Shown: positions 11,014 to 21,534 of the stretch, piece after piece
Layout of the letters: each line of letters begins with the position of its first letter
Position numbering within the stretch: position 1 is the first letter of the stretch
From: Flaveria trinervia
Lineage: Eukaryota > Streptophyta > Magnoliopsida > Asterales > Asteraceae
Direction: 5' to 3'
Assembly (NCBI GenBank): GCA_025506515.1
Contig: CM046444.1
Span: 75,945,533-76,009,532 of the forward strand
DNA: 64,000 bases
Program-made: the position numbers and the translations under genes
The notes under the pieces: generated by a model
The model's database searches: none
Seen by the model: the letters and a program-made list of their open reading frames with translations, nothing else
What the model was told of the DNA's origin: nothing

Positions 11014-12842
11014 AAACTGAAGAAGCTCAAGTTGCATGGCTTCAACCCATCCATTGTCTCTGATAGTTCTTTGGCTCTTGCTGACTGATGAAGAGAGCAT
11101 AAAAGCAAAAATTGGACAATTGAAATCTAGTTGAAGCACCAGCATTGATGTCACCAATGGGGTGATTCTTCAGTTCTTGGTACTCAATAAGATCTGTGCA
11201 AGTGTTTATAGGAGATTCAGCAGCAACGGATGTTGATCCAGACTCTTGAAACCTAGAATGAGATGGCAATTCAAATGAAGTAGAGGATTCAGAGATCTCA
11301 TCTGCATTTGTTATGGATGGAACTACTAAAGCTACAGGAACATCAAGTTTAGTAGACTCAGGCAGGTGATCACTAAACCTTGCAGTTGTACCACCAGATG
11401 GATGACTAGTTGTAGGAGATGATTGATTCACAGAATTTGCAATAGCTGGAGACTGATAAGGAACATATTGCAGTATGTCCAAATCAAATAACTCCATAGG
11501 GTTTTGTGGGATTTTGTCCTTTGGAGAATCATTAAACTTTACATGCAAGGTTTCTTCAACTATCTTTCTTCTGCAATTAAAAACTTTGTATGCCTTGCAA
11601 GTAGATGAATACGCAACAAAGTATCATGCATCCACCTTTGATTCAAACTTCTGAAGTGGATTCTTTGTGTTAAGAATGTAAGAGGGACACCCAAATGCTC
11701 TAAAAAAGGAAATTAGAGGGACCAGATCATGTAACATTTCATAAGGAGTCTTCATAAATCAATGATTTACTAACACTCTATTTTACACATAGCAAGCTAT
11801 GTTGACAACTTGAACCCAAAAGGTTAGTGGCAATCCAGAATCAGCCAACATTGACCTTGCGGCTTCAATAAGGGTCCTGCTCTCTCTCTCCACCACTCAT
11901 TTTATTCAGGAGTTCATGGAATGCTATACTGCCTCTTGATTCCCTTAGATAAATAGAATTCATCAAGTGTGTGGTTTCTAAATTCTGTGCCATTATCACA
12001 CCTCACACACTTGATTGGAAGGGAGTACTACTTTTCCACATACAACACAAAATAGATGATGATTTGAACATCCTCATCTTTTGAATGTAAGAAGAAGGTC
12101 CATACAAATCTGGAATAATCATCCACAATTACCGGACAATATTATTTCTTTGCCATGCTCATCACTCTTACTAGACCAAAAAGATCCATATGCAGTAATT
12201 GCAAGCAGGCAGTGGACTTTGGTCTTCTATTGGAGGGAATGATACTTTGTGTTGCTTTCCTTTTAAACAAGCATAACAGTTGTCATCACATTTGAACTCC
12301 TTTAATGGCAAACCTCTCACTAAACCATGATGGATAAGCTGGTTCATGTTTTTAAGATGCACATGACCAAGCCTTCTATGCCATAGTTCAAATTCCTGAG
12401 GAGAGGCCTTGGAGAATAGACATGGATGTCCTTTTAGATCAATTTTCTTTTATAAGTCTAAGGCATATACTCTTCAAATCCTCTTGGCCTTCAAGAGAGT
12501 ATATTCATCCAATATCTTTTCAATCATTCTCAAAACATTGGAAGACAGAATTCGACAGTTCTAGCTGGTGAAAAGTGCCACATGCCCTTTATCACACATT
12601 TGACTGATACTCAACAAGTTGTACTTGAGATTCTCCACTTGGTTAACATCATCAAATCTTATCTCACCATTTGACACAAAGCCTTTGCCGATGATGTAAC
12701 CCTTAGCATCATTACCAAAAGATACAAATCCCTTCTTTCCATGAGAGTAGTCATGCAGAAGAGAACTGCTCCCTGTCATATGCATAGATCCTCCACTGTC
12801 CACATACCAGATGCTTCTATGGCATGCTAAAGAACCCTGCAT
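11014..12842 (-). pseudogene. Copia A pol, protease and integrase part
   Basis: The minus-strand ATG at 12842 (MQGSLACHRSIWYVDSGG) is the likely pol start. It comes 13 nt after the gag stop and is in a different frame. The aspartic protease motif DSGGSMHMTG is intact at about 12800. The GAG-pre-integrase block (NMNQLIHHGL, CYACLKGKQHKVSFPP) lies at 12362-12171. The integrase core at 12170-11600 is strongly decayed, and the linker to RT (11548-11014) is readable and ends DNGWVEA/LELLQF at the solo LTR. Stops and frameshifts occur throughout. Confidence 0.8.
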
Positions 12843-12855
12843 TTGTCACAAGAAA

Positions 12856-15800
12856 CTAGTTAGCTTTTGAGACCCAAACCATTTTGGTTTTGGGTCTGTT
12901 CTCATCAATAGATTTTATACTAACTGAGTTTTCATGATTAACAGCCTTTGAAGGTGGAGATGGTGCTGAAAAGGATTCCTTTGATTTTGGCTTAGTTTTC
13001 CTTTTCAGTGGTATAATCACAGGTACATCTATTTGGTTAACTCTCCCCAACAGATGTTGAACCATCATAACAAGTTGTGTCTGATTTGTTGTTAAAGCCT
13101 TCAGTTTAGCAGACACGTCAATACTTCTTTTTTATTAGTTCCTGTGACTCACCACATCCTCCTTTTTGAAAGACACAGACTTAGTCTGGTGTTTTGATAT
13201 TCCATGAGGAATACTTTCAGCTGTTTTATGATAAACCCCTTCCTTCTTTTTAGATTTTTGTAAGAACTTTGGGTTATCACTTTGAGTTGTTTGTGGTACA
13301 AACTTGGTTTCAAATTCATTTTTCATTTTATTAATTTTCTTTTTGATGATTTTATCTTTGTTGAATTTGGAACCCTTTTTGTACCAACATTCATCAGTGA
13401 GATGATTGAATAGACCACATATTTCACATTTCTTTTTCTTCATCTTCTGTTGTTCAACTGCTGAAGAAGATGAAACTACTGAAGGTGTGTTCTTCAGTAC
13501 TTTCTTCCTCTCAGTACTTATGTTAAGTACTAAAGGATTTTTAACAACTGAAGATTTGTTCTTCAGATGTTTTCTATCAGTACTTTTGGATTTCCTGATA
13601 GACTCTTCAGTAGTTGTCAAACCATGTTTGTTTTCATTTAGTTTGAAATGCTCTTTAGGTGTTGTTACTTGCCTTTCAGTACTTTGAATACTTTGTGAGA
13701 CAACACCTGAAGTGCTTAGTTTTTCTTTGATCATGTGTTTATGAGCAGTGAGACCATCAGCTGATTTATTAGCTGACGTACTAATACTGACTTCATCCTC
13801 TGATTTTGGATTATCACTTGAGGATGCGACACATGATGATGTGGTTGGGAATTGCTTTCACCTTCAGATTTTACTTCTATCTTGGGAGTAAAATCTGTAG
13901 GAGGTACAGTGTGATTATACCCAATCCCAAATTTCACATTTGAAGCTGTTTGCTTGTTGAGAAGCATTTCAAACCCCTTGCAGGATGTTACCTAGCGTTC
14001 ACACTCTACTTGAGTAGCTGCAAGTGTTTCTTTGAGATTCTTATTTTCATCAGTGATTTGGCATTTTAATTTGTAAATTTCATCATCTTTTTCATTTAAG
14101 ACAGACTCAAACTCAGCTTTTCTTTTGGAAATCACTTTCTTTAGGTCAAGATTTTGAATAATTAAAGCTACATTTGCTTCTCTAATTGAGACAAAAGCAG
14201 TTATGCATGACTCAAAACACAACTTGGCCTTAGCCTCAGAAGATACCTATGGTACCTGTGATGATGAAGCATTTGAGCATGAACCATCAGTAGACTCCAA
14301 GTCCATAAGAGCAAGATTTCCAAAAGGATTTTCACCACCATGTTGACCAGCACCAGAAAACAATTGTTCAGGATAACCAGAAATATCATCTGGTAAGCTA
14401 CTCCAGTCAACAACTCCAGGTGTGAAAAAACTTTGATGTGATTGAGATTGAGATTGTTGATTTGATTGAGATGGTTGAGGCTCAGGTAGGGCATGTGGTT
14501 GTTGAGCTATGGGTACTGGAACCTGACTGGACTAAGGCATGTAAAAATAGGGATAAGGATATGGCATTGGACCTTGAGGGACAAAATATGCAGGAGATGA
14601 TTGAATTTGTGAATGATGACCAGAACTGGTAGAATGTTGCCCTTTGTTTTGTGAGCTATTGCATGGAAAGGTCACAAAGGGTGTAGAAGAGTTACATCCA
14701 GATGATCTACACTGTCTTTCAAAATGTCCAAGTCTATGGCACGTGTGACACCTCAACATGCTCTTGTCAAAACCAACTCTGGTTTTCCAGAGAGACCAGG
14801 AAATTTTCTACCTGTCCTTTTGTAAAATTTCTGAGATCTGATATTGATTAATGCCATTTGGCTAAAAATATCCATCTCTTCTAGATCATCATTAGCAATT
14901 TCTTTCAAATCATCCATCAAAAAGCACAAATTATCACTACTACACCCTGAATTACTATCAACACCAACAAAAGCAGGATCTCTACTGTTTGAAGAGAAAT
15001 CTATATGCTCATCATAAGAAACTCTATGAGTATTAGTTGCTTTATTTCGGGAAGACTTGCCAAGAGGTCATTATGGATGGGGAGAAGGCATTGTCTGCCA
15101 CAGTGCAGGGAGAACAATCTTCATCACTCCGGCCATCATCAATAGGCATCTTCAGTTGGATGATTAAGAAGGTGAGGTGTTCTTCCCAAAGGAAGCTGTT
15201 AATCATTCCTTTGAGCAGATGGGATATGAGGGAGATTTATCTGTAAAGACCTTTAGGAAAGGAAAGGTCTCATCCCAATGGAGATTCCTACTCCATGTGG
15301 TCATTCACAGCTTATCAAACAAGCATGGTGGATGGGACCAGATTCTTTTCTGATGCAGCATATTCTGACTCATGACCGACTAGAGCAGTATTCCCTAGTA
15401 CAAAATCATCAGTGAGCTTCCTAGATGAAGCCAGTTTCCTTTTCTGTTCTATCTCTCTTTCAAATGTTAATAGTTTCCCATGAAGTTGGCTGAGAGATAG
15501 ATTGTTCAGATTTGCACTGGAGCGTATGACAATAGTATATGTGTCCCATCTCTCAGGTAGGGATCTGTGGAATCTGTTGTTCATCTGACTATTTGTATAT
15601 TTATGTTTAACCATTTTCAGCTCAGATAAAAGAAACAGGAAAATTGCTCAAACTGTTGAGTCAGTAACTCACCCTTTCTATGAGTGAATGTCTCATATTG
15701 TTGTGCAAGGATCTCTCTATTGTTTGCCAAGATCTCATCAGTTCCTCCAAATTGTTCTTTCAGAGCAACCCAGAGGTCATGAGCAGTTTCATGATGCATA

Positions 15801-16105
15801 AGTTCAGAATAGATTTCATTAGGCAGTGCCATGGCCAGAATTCCATGGGCTTTAGCATCAATTTCAAACAGTTTTAGATCTTTATCTGAGTGTTGCTCTT
15901 TCTTCTTCGAATCCGTCTCATTGGTTTCCGGATTACTCACCAATGGCTTATATGGTCCATGAACCACAGATTTCCAACAACCTGCACTGTTGATAAACAG
16001 GTGATGGAGCATTCGGCATTGCCATATGTTATACTCACTCCTAACAAGCATCGGAGGCTTTGTTGAGGAGGCAGTATTATGAGGATCATTGATTGATGTA
16101 GCCAT
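12856..16105 (-). pseudogene. Copia A gag, very long, two zinc knuckles, interrupted
   Basis: The start is the minus-strand ATG at 16105 (MATSINDPHNTASSTKPPML), matching copia C. The N-terminal part is a UBN2/Retrotran_gag_2-type capsid domain (LWVALKEQFGG, ILAQQYETF, LPERWDTYT). It is interrupted after the EYAASE motif by a 298-bp foreign piece (15049-15346) and resumes with HIDFSSNS. CHTCHRLGHFERQC at about 14750 is the first CCHC knuckle, and CEICGLFNHLTDEC at about 13430 the second. The linker (13720-13440) is rich in AACTACTGA-type words. Gag ends KMVWVSKAN and a TAG at 12858-12856. Without the insert it would have about 980 codons, far longer than a usual copia gag. Several frameshifts break it. 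Confidence 0.82.
15049..15346 (+). mobile_element. 298-bp fragment of a B/D-type third ORF, antisense inside copia A gag
   Basis: From GGAAGACTTGCCAAGAGG to GGGACCAGATTC this matches copia B 28618-28913 and copia D 43434-43731 base for base with few changes. It is in plus orientation while the surrounding gag is on the minus strand. Copia C gag is continuous at this point. I see no LTR and no clear target-site duplication around the piece. Confidence 0.88.
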
Positions 16106-16323
16106 TTTCACTGATTCAAACAGGTTCAATGAAATTTTAACATATTTAGCTCAAAAACTCAATAACTCAGTTTGAGACGAGATGAATCTCAAATTAATTC
16201 AGCGGAAGCAACAAAGAATCAAACTCTATAACCAATTCTTGCAAATTTGCTAATTCGATCAAACTTAGATATCAAAAGAGCAGTTTCAATGATCAATTGT
16301 TAAATCGATCAATGATTAATTTT
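16106..16323 (-). other. Copia A leader between PBS and gag
   Basis: Untranslated leader of about 220 bp. Nothing coding is seen. It matches the copia C leader at 51308-51502 in position and in part in sequence. Confidence 0.6.
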
Positions 16324-16335
16324 GCTCTGATACCA
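16324..16335 (-). promoter_or_regulatory. Primer binding site of copia A (initiator tRNA-Met type)
   Basis: Minus-strand TGGTATCAGAGC, two bases inside the 5' LTR end. It is complementary to the 3' end of plant initiator tRNA-Met, the usual primer of copia elements, and it fixes the orientation of the element. Confidence 0.9.
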
Positions 16336-16337
16336 TT

Positions 16338-17312
16338 TGAAAGGATCGGGATCTAGTTTGATCAATTAGATTAAGATTTGCAGCGGAATAGAACAAGAAT
16401 TAGACGAAATTTAAGCAAGAATAATATGAATATTCAATCAAACAGTGACGGTTATAGAGAGGGATAGTTTTCTGCAAAGAGAATATTTTTATTCACGCAC
16501 AAGCTTCGGCTTCAAAGAAATTAGGTAAACATTCCTTTTATAAAGGAATGTGACATCAGCTGATGTCACTTGATAGTGACAGTTAACTGATTTATACAAA
16601 CAACTGAAACTAGACTAAACTACTAAAGATGTCCACAACAACTGAGGACACTTCACAAAAAGCTAAGTACAAGCTAAAATTACAACTACTCAAGTTATAA
16701 CATCTGAAGTGTAAGAACTTCAGATGTTTTAAATAAAATAAAAATACTCATTACAAACTACTGAAAAGTAAACCATGACAACTACTGAAAAGAACTACTT
16801 CAGCTATTGTGACAACTTCTGAGAACTTGGTCTTCAAACTTTGTCTTCAGCAGTTGTCTTCAGACTTTGTCTTTAGAATTTGTCTTCAGACTTTGTCTTC
16901 AGCTGTTCTTTTCAGACTTTGTCTTCAGTTGTTGTCTTCAGACTTTGTCTTCAGCAGTTGCCTTCAGACTTTGTCTTCAGCTGTTGTCTTCAGACTTTGT
17001 GTTCAGACTTTGTCTTCGGACTTTGTCTTCAGCTGTTGTCTTTAGACTTTGTCTTCAGCAGTTGTCTTCAGACTTTGTCTTTAGACTTTGTCTTCAGGTG
17101 TTGTCTTTAGACTTTGTCTTTAGCAGTTGTCTTCAGACTTTGTCTTCAGACTTTGTCTTCAGCTGTTGTCTTCAGGCTTTGTCCTCAGACTTTGTCTTCA
17201 GCTGTTGTCTTTAGACTTTGTCTTCAGCTGTTGTAGACCACTTCAGTTGTTATGATGTCTGTGGGACTTAAATCTTTTTCTTATCTGCCTCATTGGTTCT
17301 TTTGGTCCAACA
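16338..17312 (-). repeat. 5' LTR of copia A
   Basis: 975 bp, from minus-strand TGTTGGACC to CCTTTCA. It carries a 13-bp array (about 16812-17235, about 32 units) in U3 and a TTTATAAAGG block near 16537 as the likely TATA region, preceded by CAACTGAAG and CTACTGAAG words. Confidence 0.92.
16812..17235 (-). repeat. 13-bp tandem array in the copia A 5' LTR (about 32 units)
   Basis: Same unit as at 4056-4616 but shorter. The LTR length difference of 139 bp corresponds to about 10.7 units. Open frames on the plus strand are artefacts of the unit. Confidence 0.9.
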
Positions 17313-17317
17313 TGCCT

Positions 17318-18665
17318 TTTACGCACGGGGCCATGTCCCACCTCCAACACGGGGCCGTGCCTCATTTAGCACGGGGCCGTGCCCGACACAACCCGCATGT
17401 ACGAGCCGACCAACTTTCGTAAGCATTGTACTAGCACGGGGCCGTGCTTAAACACTCCGAAAAGCCTATAAATAGAAGCCTAAGTTCACCATTTTTTACG
17501 CTTTGGTGGGAGAGTTACTCTGCAGAACTCTCTCGGGAATCAAGACTTGAAGATCATTTGAAGGCTCGGGAGGTGCATACAACATTTGGAAGAAGCTCGG
17601 AATCGTCTAAACACCATCCATTGTGGATTATCGGTTTGATTGTTCCATTTCACTGATGATTACGTATCTATCTTCTTTGTTATATGTTGTTATGTTCAAG
17701 CTCATTATGAGCTAAACTCTTTTTATCATCCTAATCGGATGAAACTTATGTAATTTGTGATGAACTAATGGTGTGATAAATATTATGTTAATGTTGTGGT
17801 GGTCTTGGGAAAACTATTGATGGGTAGCATCTACATTTGAACGGGAAGTTATAATTTATGGTTTGTGATTTTTATCGTCATACAAAGTTGAAAAACCGAA
17901 CGATTAACTTTAATTCGCGAAACCGGTTATCATTATAAATCCATGGCTAATGAACTAGATATGGTTATTAGAAATCATATCACTTTAACTTTCTGAACAT
18001 TTGCTCGTTCCCTTTTATTTGTTCAGAAAGTTTAGTAATTGTTACGGTTTTCTAAAATTAATGGTATGTTAGGAAGGAACCTGATCAACTCTCTTTTTGA
18101 CATTAAGTTATGTTTTCAGAAATCGTATGTGAAATAGGTCACAAAAGATTTATCTACATTATTAGGGCTTTGATCTGAGCAGTAAAACTCAGCCTGACAG
18201 GATCAAGTCACTATGGCAGCAGGATAGACGAGAAATCGCGCCAGCTCATCTTTATAAACATTAACATAATTACATTAATCCATATCTTTAAATCACACCA
18301 CCAATTCATCACGGTTACACAAGTGGAATCTAATTAGGATGATAACTTTTATTCCCTGGTTTTAAATCCAAACGCTTCATATCTTAGTTTACTTTCCTTC
18401 TATTATTGTTTATTTTTAAATCCTTAAAATCCTTCTATACAATTATCATTTTCTTTAACAAAACCAATTTGATAGTCAAACATCAAGTTTGTTGAGTAGG
18501 CTAGGTGTGTCCACGGATTGATACTCGGTTCTTACCAACACTATATTACCACACGACAGGTACACTGCCTTTTGTGTGTGTGATTAGTATTAGTAATAAC
18601 CAATTAAAACTGAATCTGTGCAATAAATCTATATCAAAATATATAAACTATCCGCACACCCATCA
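17318..18665 (+). repeat. Gypsy G1/G2 LTR, second part, with promoter
   Basis: It continues the LTR cut by copia A and ends CGCACACCCATCA. Joined, the LTR is about 1.54 kb. U3 holds four near-palindromic GCACGGGGCCGTGC-type words (17322-17450), then a TATA box. The part from 17683 onward is homologous to the G3 LTR at 59859-60841 (roughly 92 percent by eye over the first 250 bp). A reading frame at 17444-17656 lies in the transcribed LTR and is not conserved. Confidence 0.88.
17467..17474 (+). promoter_or_regulatory. TATA box of the gypsy LTR
   Basis: CCTATAAATAGAAG, directly after the block of CACGGGGCCGTGC words. Confidence 0.65.
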
Positions 18666-19164
18666 ACAGCCTATAAGACTCCCATCGGTACAACACCATT
18701 CAAACTAATCTATGGGATGTCGTGACATCTACCGGTGGAACTAGAGCACAAGGCTTTTTGGGCACTTAAAGCAGCAAACTTGAACCAAGACCTTGCAGGA
18801 ATGAATCAATTGCTACAAATTCATGAATTGGAGGAATTCAGAGAACAAATATATGAAAACACTAGGGTTTACAAAGAAAAGACAAGGAAAATCCATGACA
18901 CTCGATTAAAGAACACAAAATAATTTCATGTGGGAGAATGTGTCTTACTGTACAACTCTCGTTTACGTTTGTTTCCCAGAAAGCTGAAATCACGTTGGTC
19001 TGGACCTTATACAATCAAAAACGTTTTTTTCAAATGGTGCCATTGAAATTTATAACCACGAAGGTTTAAGTTTGAAAGTGAATGGTCATCATTTGAAACC
19101 GTATAATGATGGACCAACCAAGATTCCCTCGGAGGAACTATGCCTCTGCCCTGACAAAAGCTAA
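18666..19164 (+). pseudogene. Gypsy G2 integrase, C-terminal part, fused to the LTR end
   Basis: Directly after the LTR end the sequence reads TAYKTPIGTTPFKLIYGMS and then HLPVELEHKAFWALKAANL. After an in-frame stop at 18921 come HVGECVLLYNSRLRLFPRK and SRWSGPYTIKNVF, and then a frameshift in a T run (about 19024). This is the standard end of a Ty3/gypsy (Athila/Tat) integrase. The normal PBS, gag, protease and RT are absent between LTR and integrase, so a large deletion joined the two. The frame ends near 19164. Confidence 0.85.
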
Positions 19165-19175
19165 ATTGTGGTAAA

Positions 19176-19363
19176 GGGTCGTGCTGAAGACCCGAAACTT
19201 AAACACGACACCTGTACATAGTTTTCCTTGATTTTTTTACAATTTTTAGGATCTCACAAGCACAAGCACGGGTCGTGCCGAAGACCCAAAACTTAAACAA
19301 GACACTTGTACATAAGTTTTCCTTGATTTTTTTACAATTTTTAGGATCTCACAAGCACAAGCA
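19176..19363 (+). repeat. 94-bp tandem duplication after pol in G2
   Basis: GGGTCGTGCTGAAGACC at 19176 returns as GGGTCGTGCCGAAGACC at 19270, and the intervening text (CTTGATTTTTTTACAATTTTTAG, read in two parts) is repeated almost exactly. Confidence 0.88.
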
Positions 19364-19364
19364 C

Positions 19365-19535
19365 GGGGTCGTGCCTCATGAAGCACACCCCCGTGTCTAT
19401 GAATTTTTTTTCCATGATCTCCGTTGACGACTCTGGAACGTTGCACGTCGAATTTAAGAGAAATTCTGACAAGCACGGGGCCGTGCCTAGCTAAGCACAC
19501 CCCCGTGTTTACTTTCGACGACGTGTATATAAATA
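19365..19535 (+). promoter_or_regulatory. Putative internal promoter of G2: CACGGGG words plus TATA box
   Basis: CACGGGGTCGTGCC, CACACCCCCGTGT, GCACGGGGCCGTGCC and again CACACCCCCGTGT occur between 19362 and 19510. A strong TATA box TATATAAATACC follows at 19526-19537 and an ATG at 19591. The same words precede the TATA box in the G LTR. Promoter function is inferred. Confidence 0.5.
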
Positions 19536-19590
19536 CCACATTTGTTCCATTCTTTCATCACACTCACTCCTGTTTAAAAACATCTGAAAA

Positions 19591-19902
19591 ATGAAAGAAT
19601 CAAGTCACGAAAGTTCCAACTGGAATCCTATGAAAAAACCGTGTTCTGAAACACGAGAACCAACAACTCAAGAATATTTCTTCAAGCAGCATGAACAAAT
19701 CAAGCAACTGATGGAAATGTACCTCATTGCGTCCCAACACTTAGGTGAACTTATCCAAAAAGTTCAACAGATAAACGAGGAACTCATCTCCATTAACCGG
19801 CAGCTTGCGGAATTAAGCAACCGCACTTCTCACCATCCCATCTCGAACCTTCCACACGAAATGTGTGGAGGTTTCTTTTATAAGCATTTTGTGATGTGCT
19901 AA
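19591..19902 (+). CDS. Small coiled-coil ORF downstream of gypsy integrase (103 aa)
   Basis: The start ATG (AAAAATGAAAGAATC) lies 56 nt after a TATA box and the frame runs unbroken to 19902. The protein begins MKESSHESSNWNP. It has a heptad-like middle (IKQLMEMYLIASQHLGELIQ, then QQINEELISINRQLAEL, residues about 35-75) that should form a coiled coil, and a short Cys-containing tail (GGFFYKHFVMC). There is no signal peptide or membrane segment. I do not recognise a family. It lies after the integrase and before the ATHILA-type ORF of G2 (33480-33890), with copia B inserted between. It may be the start of a longer env-position protein cut off by a stop, or a real small accessory protein. Confidence 0.45.
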   Translation: MKESSHESSNWNPMKKPCSETREPTTQEYFFKQHEQIKQLMEMYLIASQHLGELIQKVQQINEELISINRQLAELSNRTSHHPISNLPHEMCGGFFYKHFVMC

Positions 19903-20661
19903 GTGCGCTGTTGCGCGTTAAAGAGTCTGGTTTTGCTGTTTTAGATTCTCGACTATAACGTATCGTGTAACCGTAGGACCTTAGGAAATGTAATTTTCAA
20001 TTTTTCATGTGTTATTTAATTCTAGGAGTATTTTCGTAACGTTTCCGATGATTTGCTAGTGATAAAACTTATTCGGGAAAATTGCGTAACGCGCAAAACT
20101 GAAAAACAGAACAATAAAAAACTGAAACCGAGTTTCAACACTTGAACACGACCCCATGCCTAAGGAGGCACGCCCCCGTATTTGACAAAAAATGACACAA
20201 GCTGACTTATTTCAGCCTTTTGTCTTGTTCCCCTTAAATTTTGCATGATAAATACCGACTTCATTGCCTCATCAGTTCGTATCCACCTTTCTTTTCACCT
20301 TATTTTGCATTTTTTTTCATCTTTTTACAGTTCTTTCAAGAGTATTTGATCTAGAGGTTAGTATGCTAATTCCTATGACTATGAAAGTCATTTACATGTA
20401 GTTAGGTGATTAGGTCTCTAAAAAACCAAAATCCTAGCAATTATGTGTAAAGGTTTGTTCTTAATGTTTTATCGAATGATAAATGCTTTCAACCTACTTG
20501 TTCATGTTTATTCTTGTAAGTAGATTAATGTTAATTAGTATGTTTAGTTAGTTAATTAGTTTGTTTTCTTTTATTCTTAACAAGACTATCTTCATAATTC
20601 GTGGTGAAATATTTGTTAATCATGTTCAAAAGTTCCCAAGTTGTATTAAACATAAAATATA
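19903..20661 (+). other. G2 noncoding stretch up to the copia B insertion
   Basis: No gene seen. It holds one more pair of the gypsy words (ACGACCCCATGCC and GCACGCCCCCGTA, 20150-20180). It ends at ATATA, the left target-site duplication of copia B (20657-20661), and continues at 33091. Confidence 0.55.
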
Positions 20662-21450
20662 TGTAAGGATTCCTGAAGTCTGATGCAACCCAAAACTGCC
20701 TAAGTGTTTCAGCAACATGCACTAAGTACTGAAGTGAAGAATGCTTCGGAAGAATTACACAAAGCATTAGAAAATACTCTAAGTGTAATATCTTCCGAAG
20801 CCAAGACCAATATCTTCCGAAGCTAACATGAAGTCTTCCGAAGCTTGAAGAGACAAAGTCTTCCGAAGCTTCAACCTATGAAGACAGATTTCTTCCGAAG
20901 ACTTTTAGTACACATGCTTTATCTGATGTACTGTTCCATAAAGCACCTTTTCGCTGCGTCTCTGATAAGTCACCAACTTACAAGAGTTGGTGAAAAGGTC
21001 CATGCTTTTGGTAACTGTACATTGAGGTCTTGAGTCTGAAACTTTCCACTTTATGTACTTTATCCTTTTTGTAATGTATAAGGATGTGAGCTATGGCATG
21101 TCATAGTCACAAGGTCAAAAGGCAGATATGCCTTTTGATCCTACATTGATTTTGTTAGTGTCTAGTCAATTGTATCCAGCTGGCTTTCATAGTATAGCCG
21201 GCTGTAGGTTGTAGTATAAGTATTCCAAGTTCTTGTATCTTTCTTAATGCTTTGTAACACTTGTAAAAGAACTTGAGAAAGCAATATACTGCTCCTTGAA
21301 AACTATACTCTCTTGTTCTGTCTCTTGCTTTACTTGTGTTCTCTGCATCACCTTTGGTTACCTAGTTCACTGTTTGATTAACGTTTAGTTAATCTCTCAT
21401 TGTGTTGTTGTGTTGTAATTGTGTTCAAGCCCTTGACGAACGATCCTGCA
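20662..21450 (+). repeat. 5' LTR of copia B
   Basis: U3 carries six exact 9-mers CTTCCGAAG or CTTCGGAAG between 20744 and 20900. A TATAAGTA block at 21215-21222 is the likely TATA box. It ends GATCCTGCA, next to the PBS. Confidence 0.94.
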
Positions 21451-21452
21451 AT

Positions 21453-21464
21453 TGGTATCAGAGC
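21453..21464 (+). promoter_or_regulatory. Primer binding site of copia B (initiator tRNA-Met type)
   Basis: TGGTATCAGAGC, two bases after the LTR end. Confidence 0.92.
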
Positions 21465-21534
21465 TTTCAGGCTCGTGATATAAGATCTAACCATCTTAAG
21501 ATCCCTCACACACACAAAAACTAAACTTTTTCAA

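Larger units (their letters stand above)
3581..17312 (-). mobile_element. Ty1/copia element A, full length, nested in the gypsy LTR
   Basis: Both ends are defined: LTRs at 3581-4694 and 16338-17312 (minus strand TGTTGGACC...CTTTCA), flanked by the direct repeat TGCCT (3576-3580 and 17313-17317). On the minus strand the order is 5' LTR, iMet-type PBS, gag, PR-IN-RT-RNase H, a long third ORF, polypurine tract, 3' LTR. Its 13.7 kb include a 791-bp solo LTR and a 298-bp fragment that arrived later. By eye the two LTRs differ by about 6 percent over their first 290 bp, so the insertion is much older than copia B. Every coding region is broken. Confidence 0.93.

Noticed and set aside
10906..11157. 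Open frame on the minus strand across the solo LTR edge
   Set aside because: It joins LTR sequence to the integrase-RT linker of copia A and is not conserved in copia C.
17444..17656. Short open frame in the gypsy LTR after the TATA box
   Set aside because: It lies in the LTR R/U5 part, has no domain, and its region is not present in the truncated G3 LTR for comparison.
20741..20905. CTTCCGAAG words as heat-shock elements
   Set aside because: Heat-shock elements need TTC and GAA two bases apart (TTCnnGAA). Here they are one base apart (TTCCGAA), so the match is only superficial.
21453..21480. tRNA gene fragment
   Set aside because: The tRNA-like bases are retrotransposon primer binding sites; no cloverleaf or flanking tRNA sequence is present here or at 51295, 36273 or 60848.
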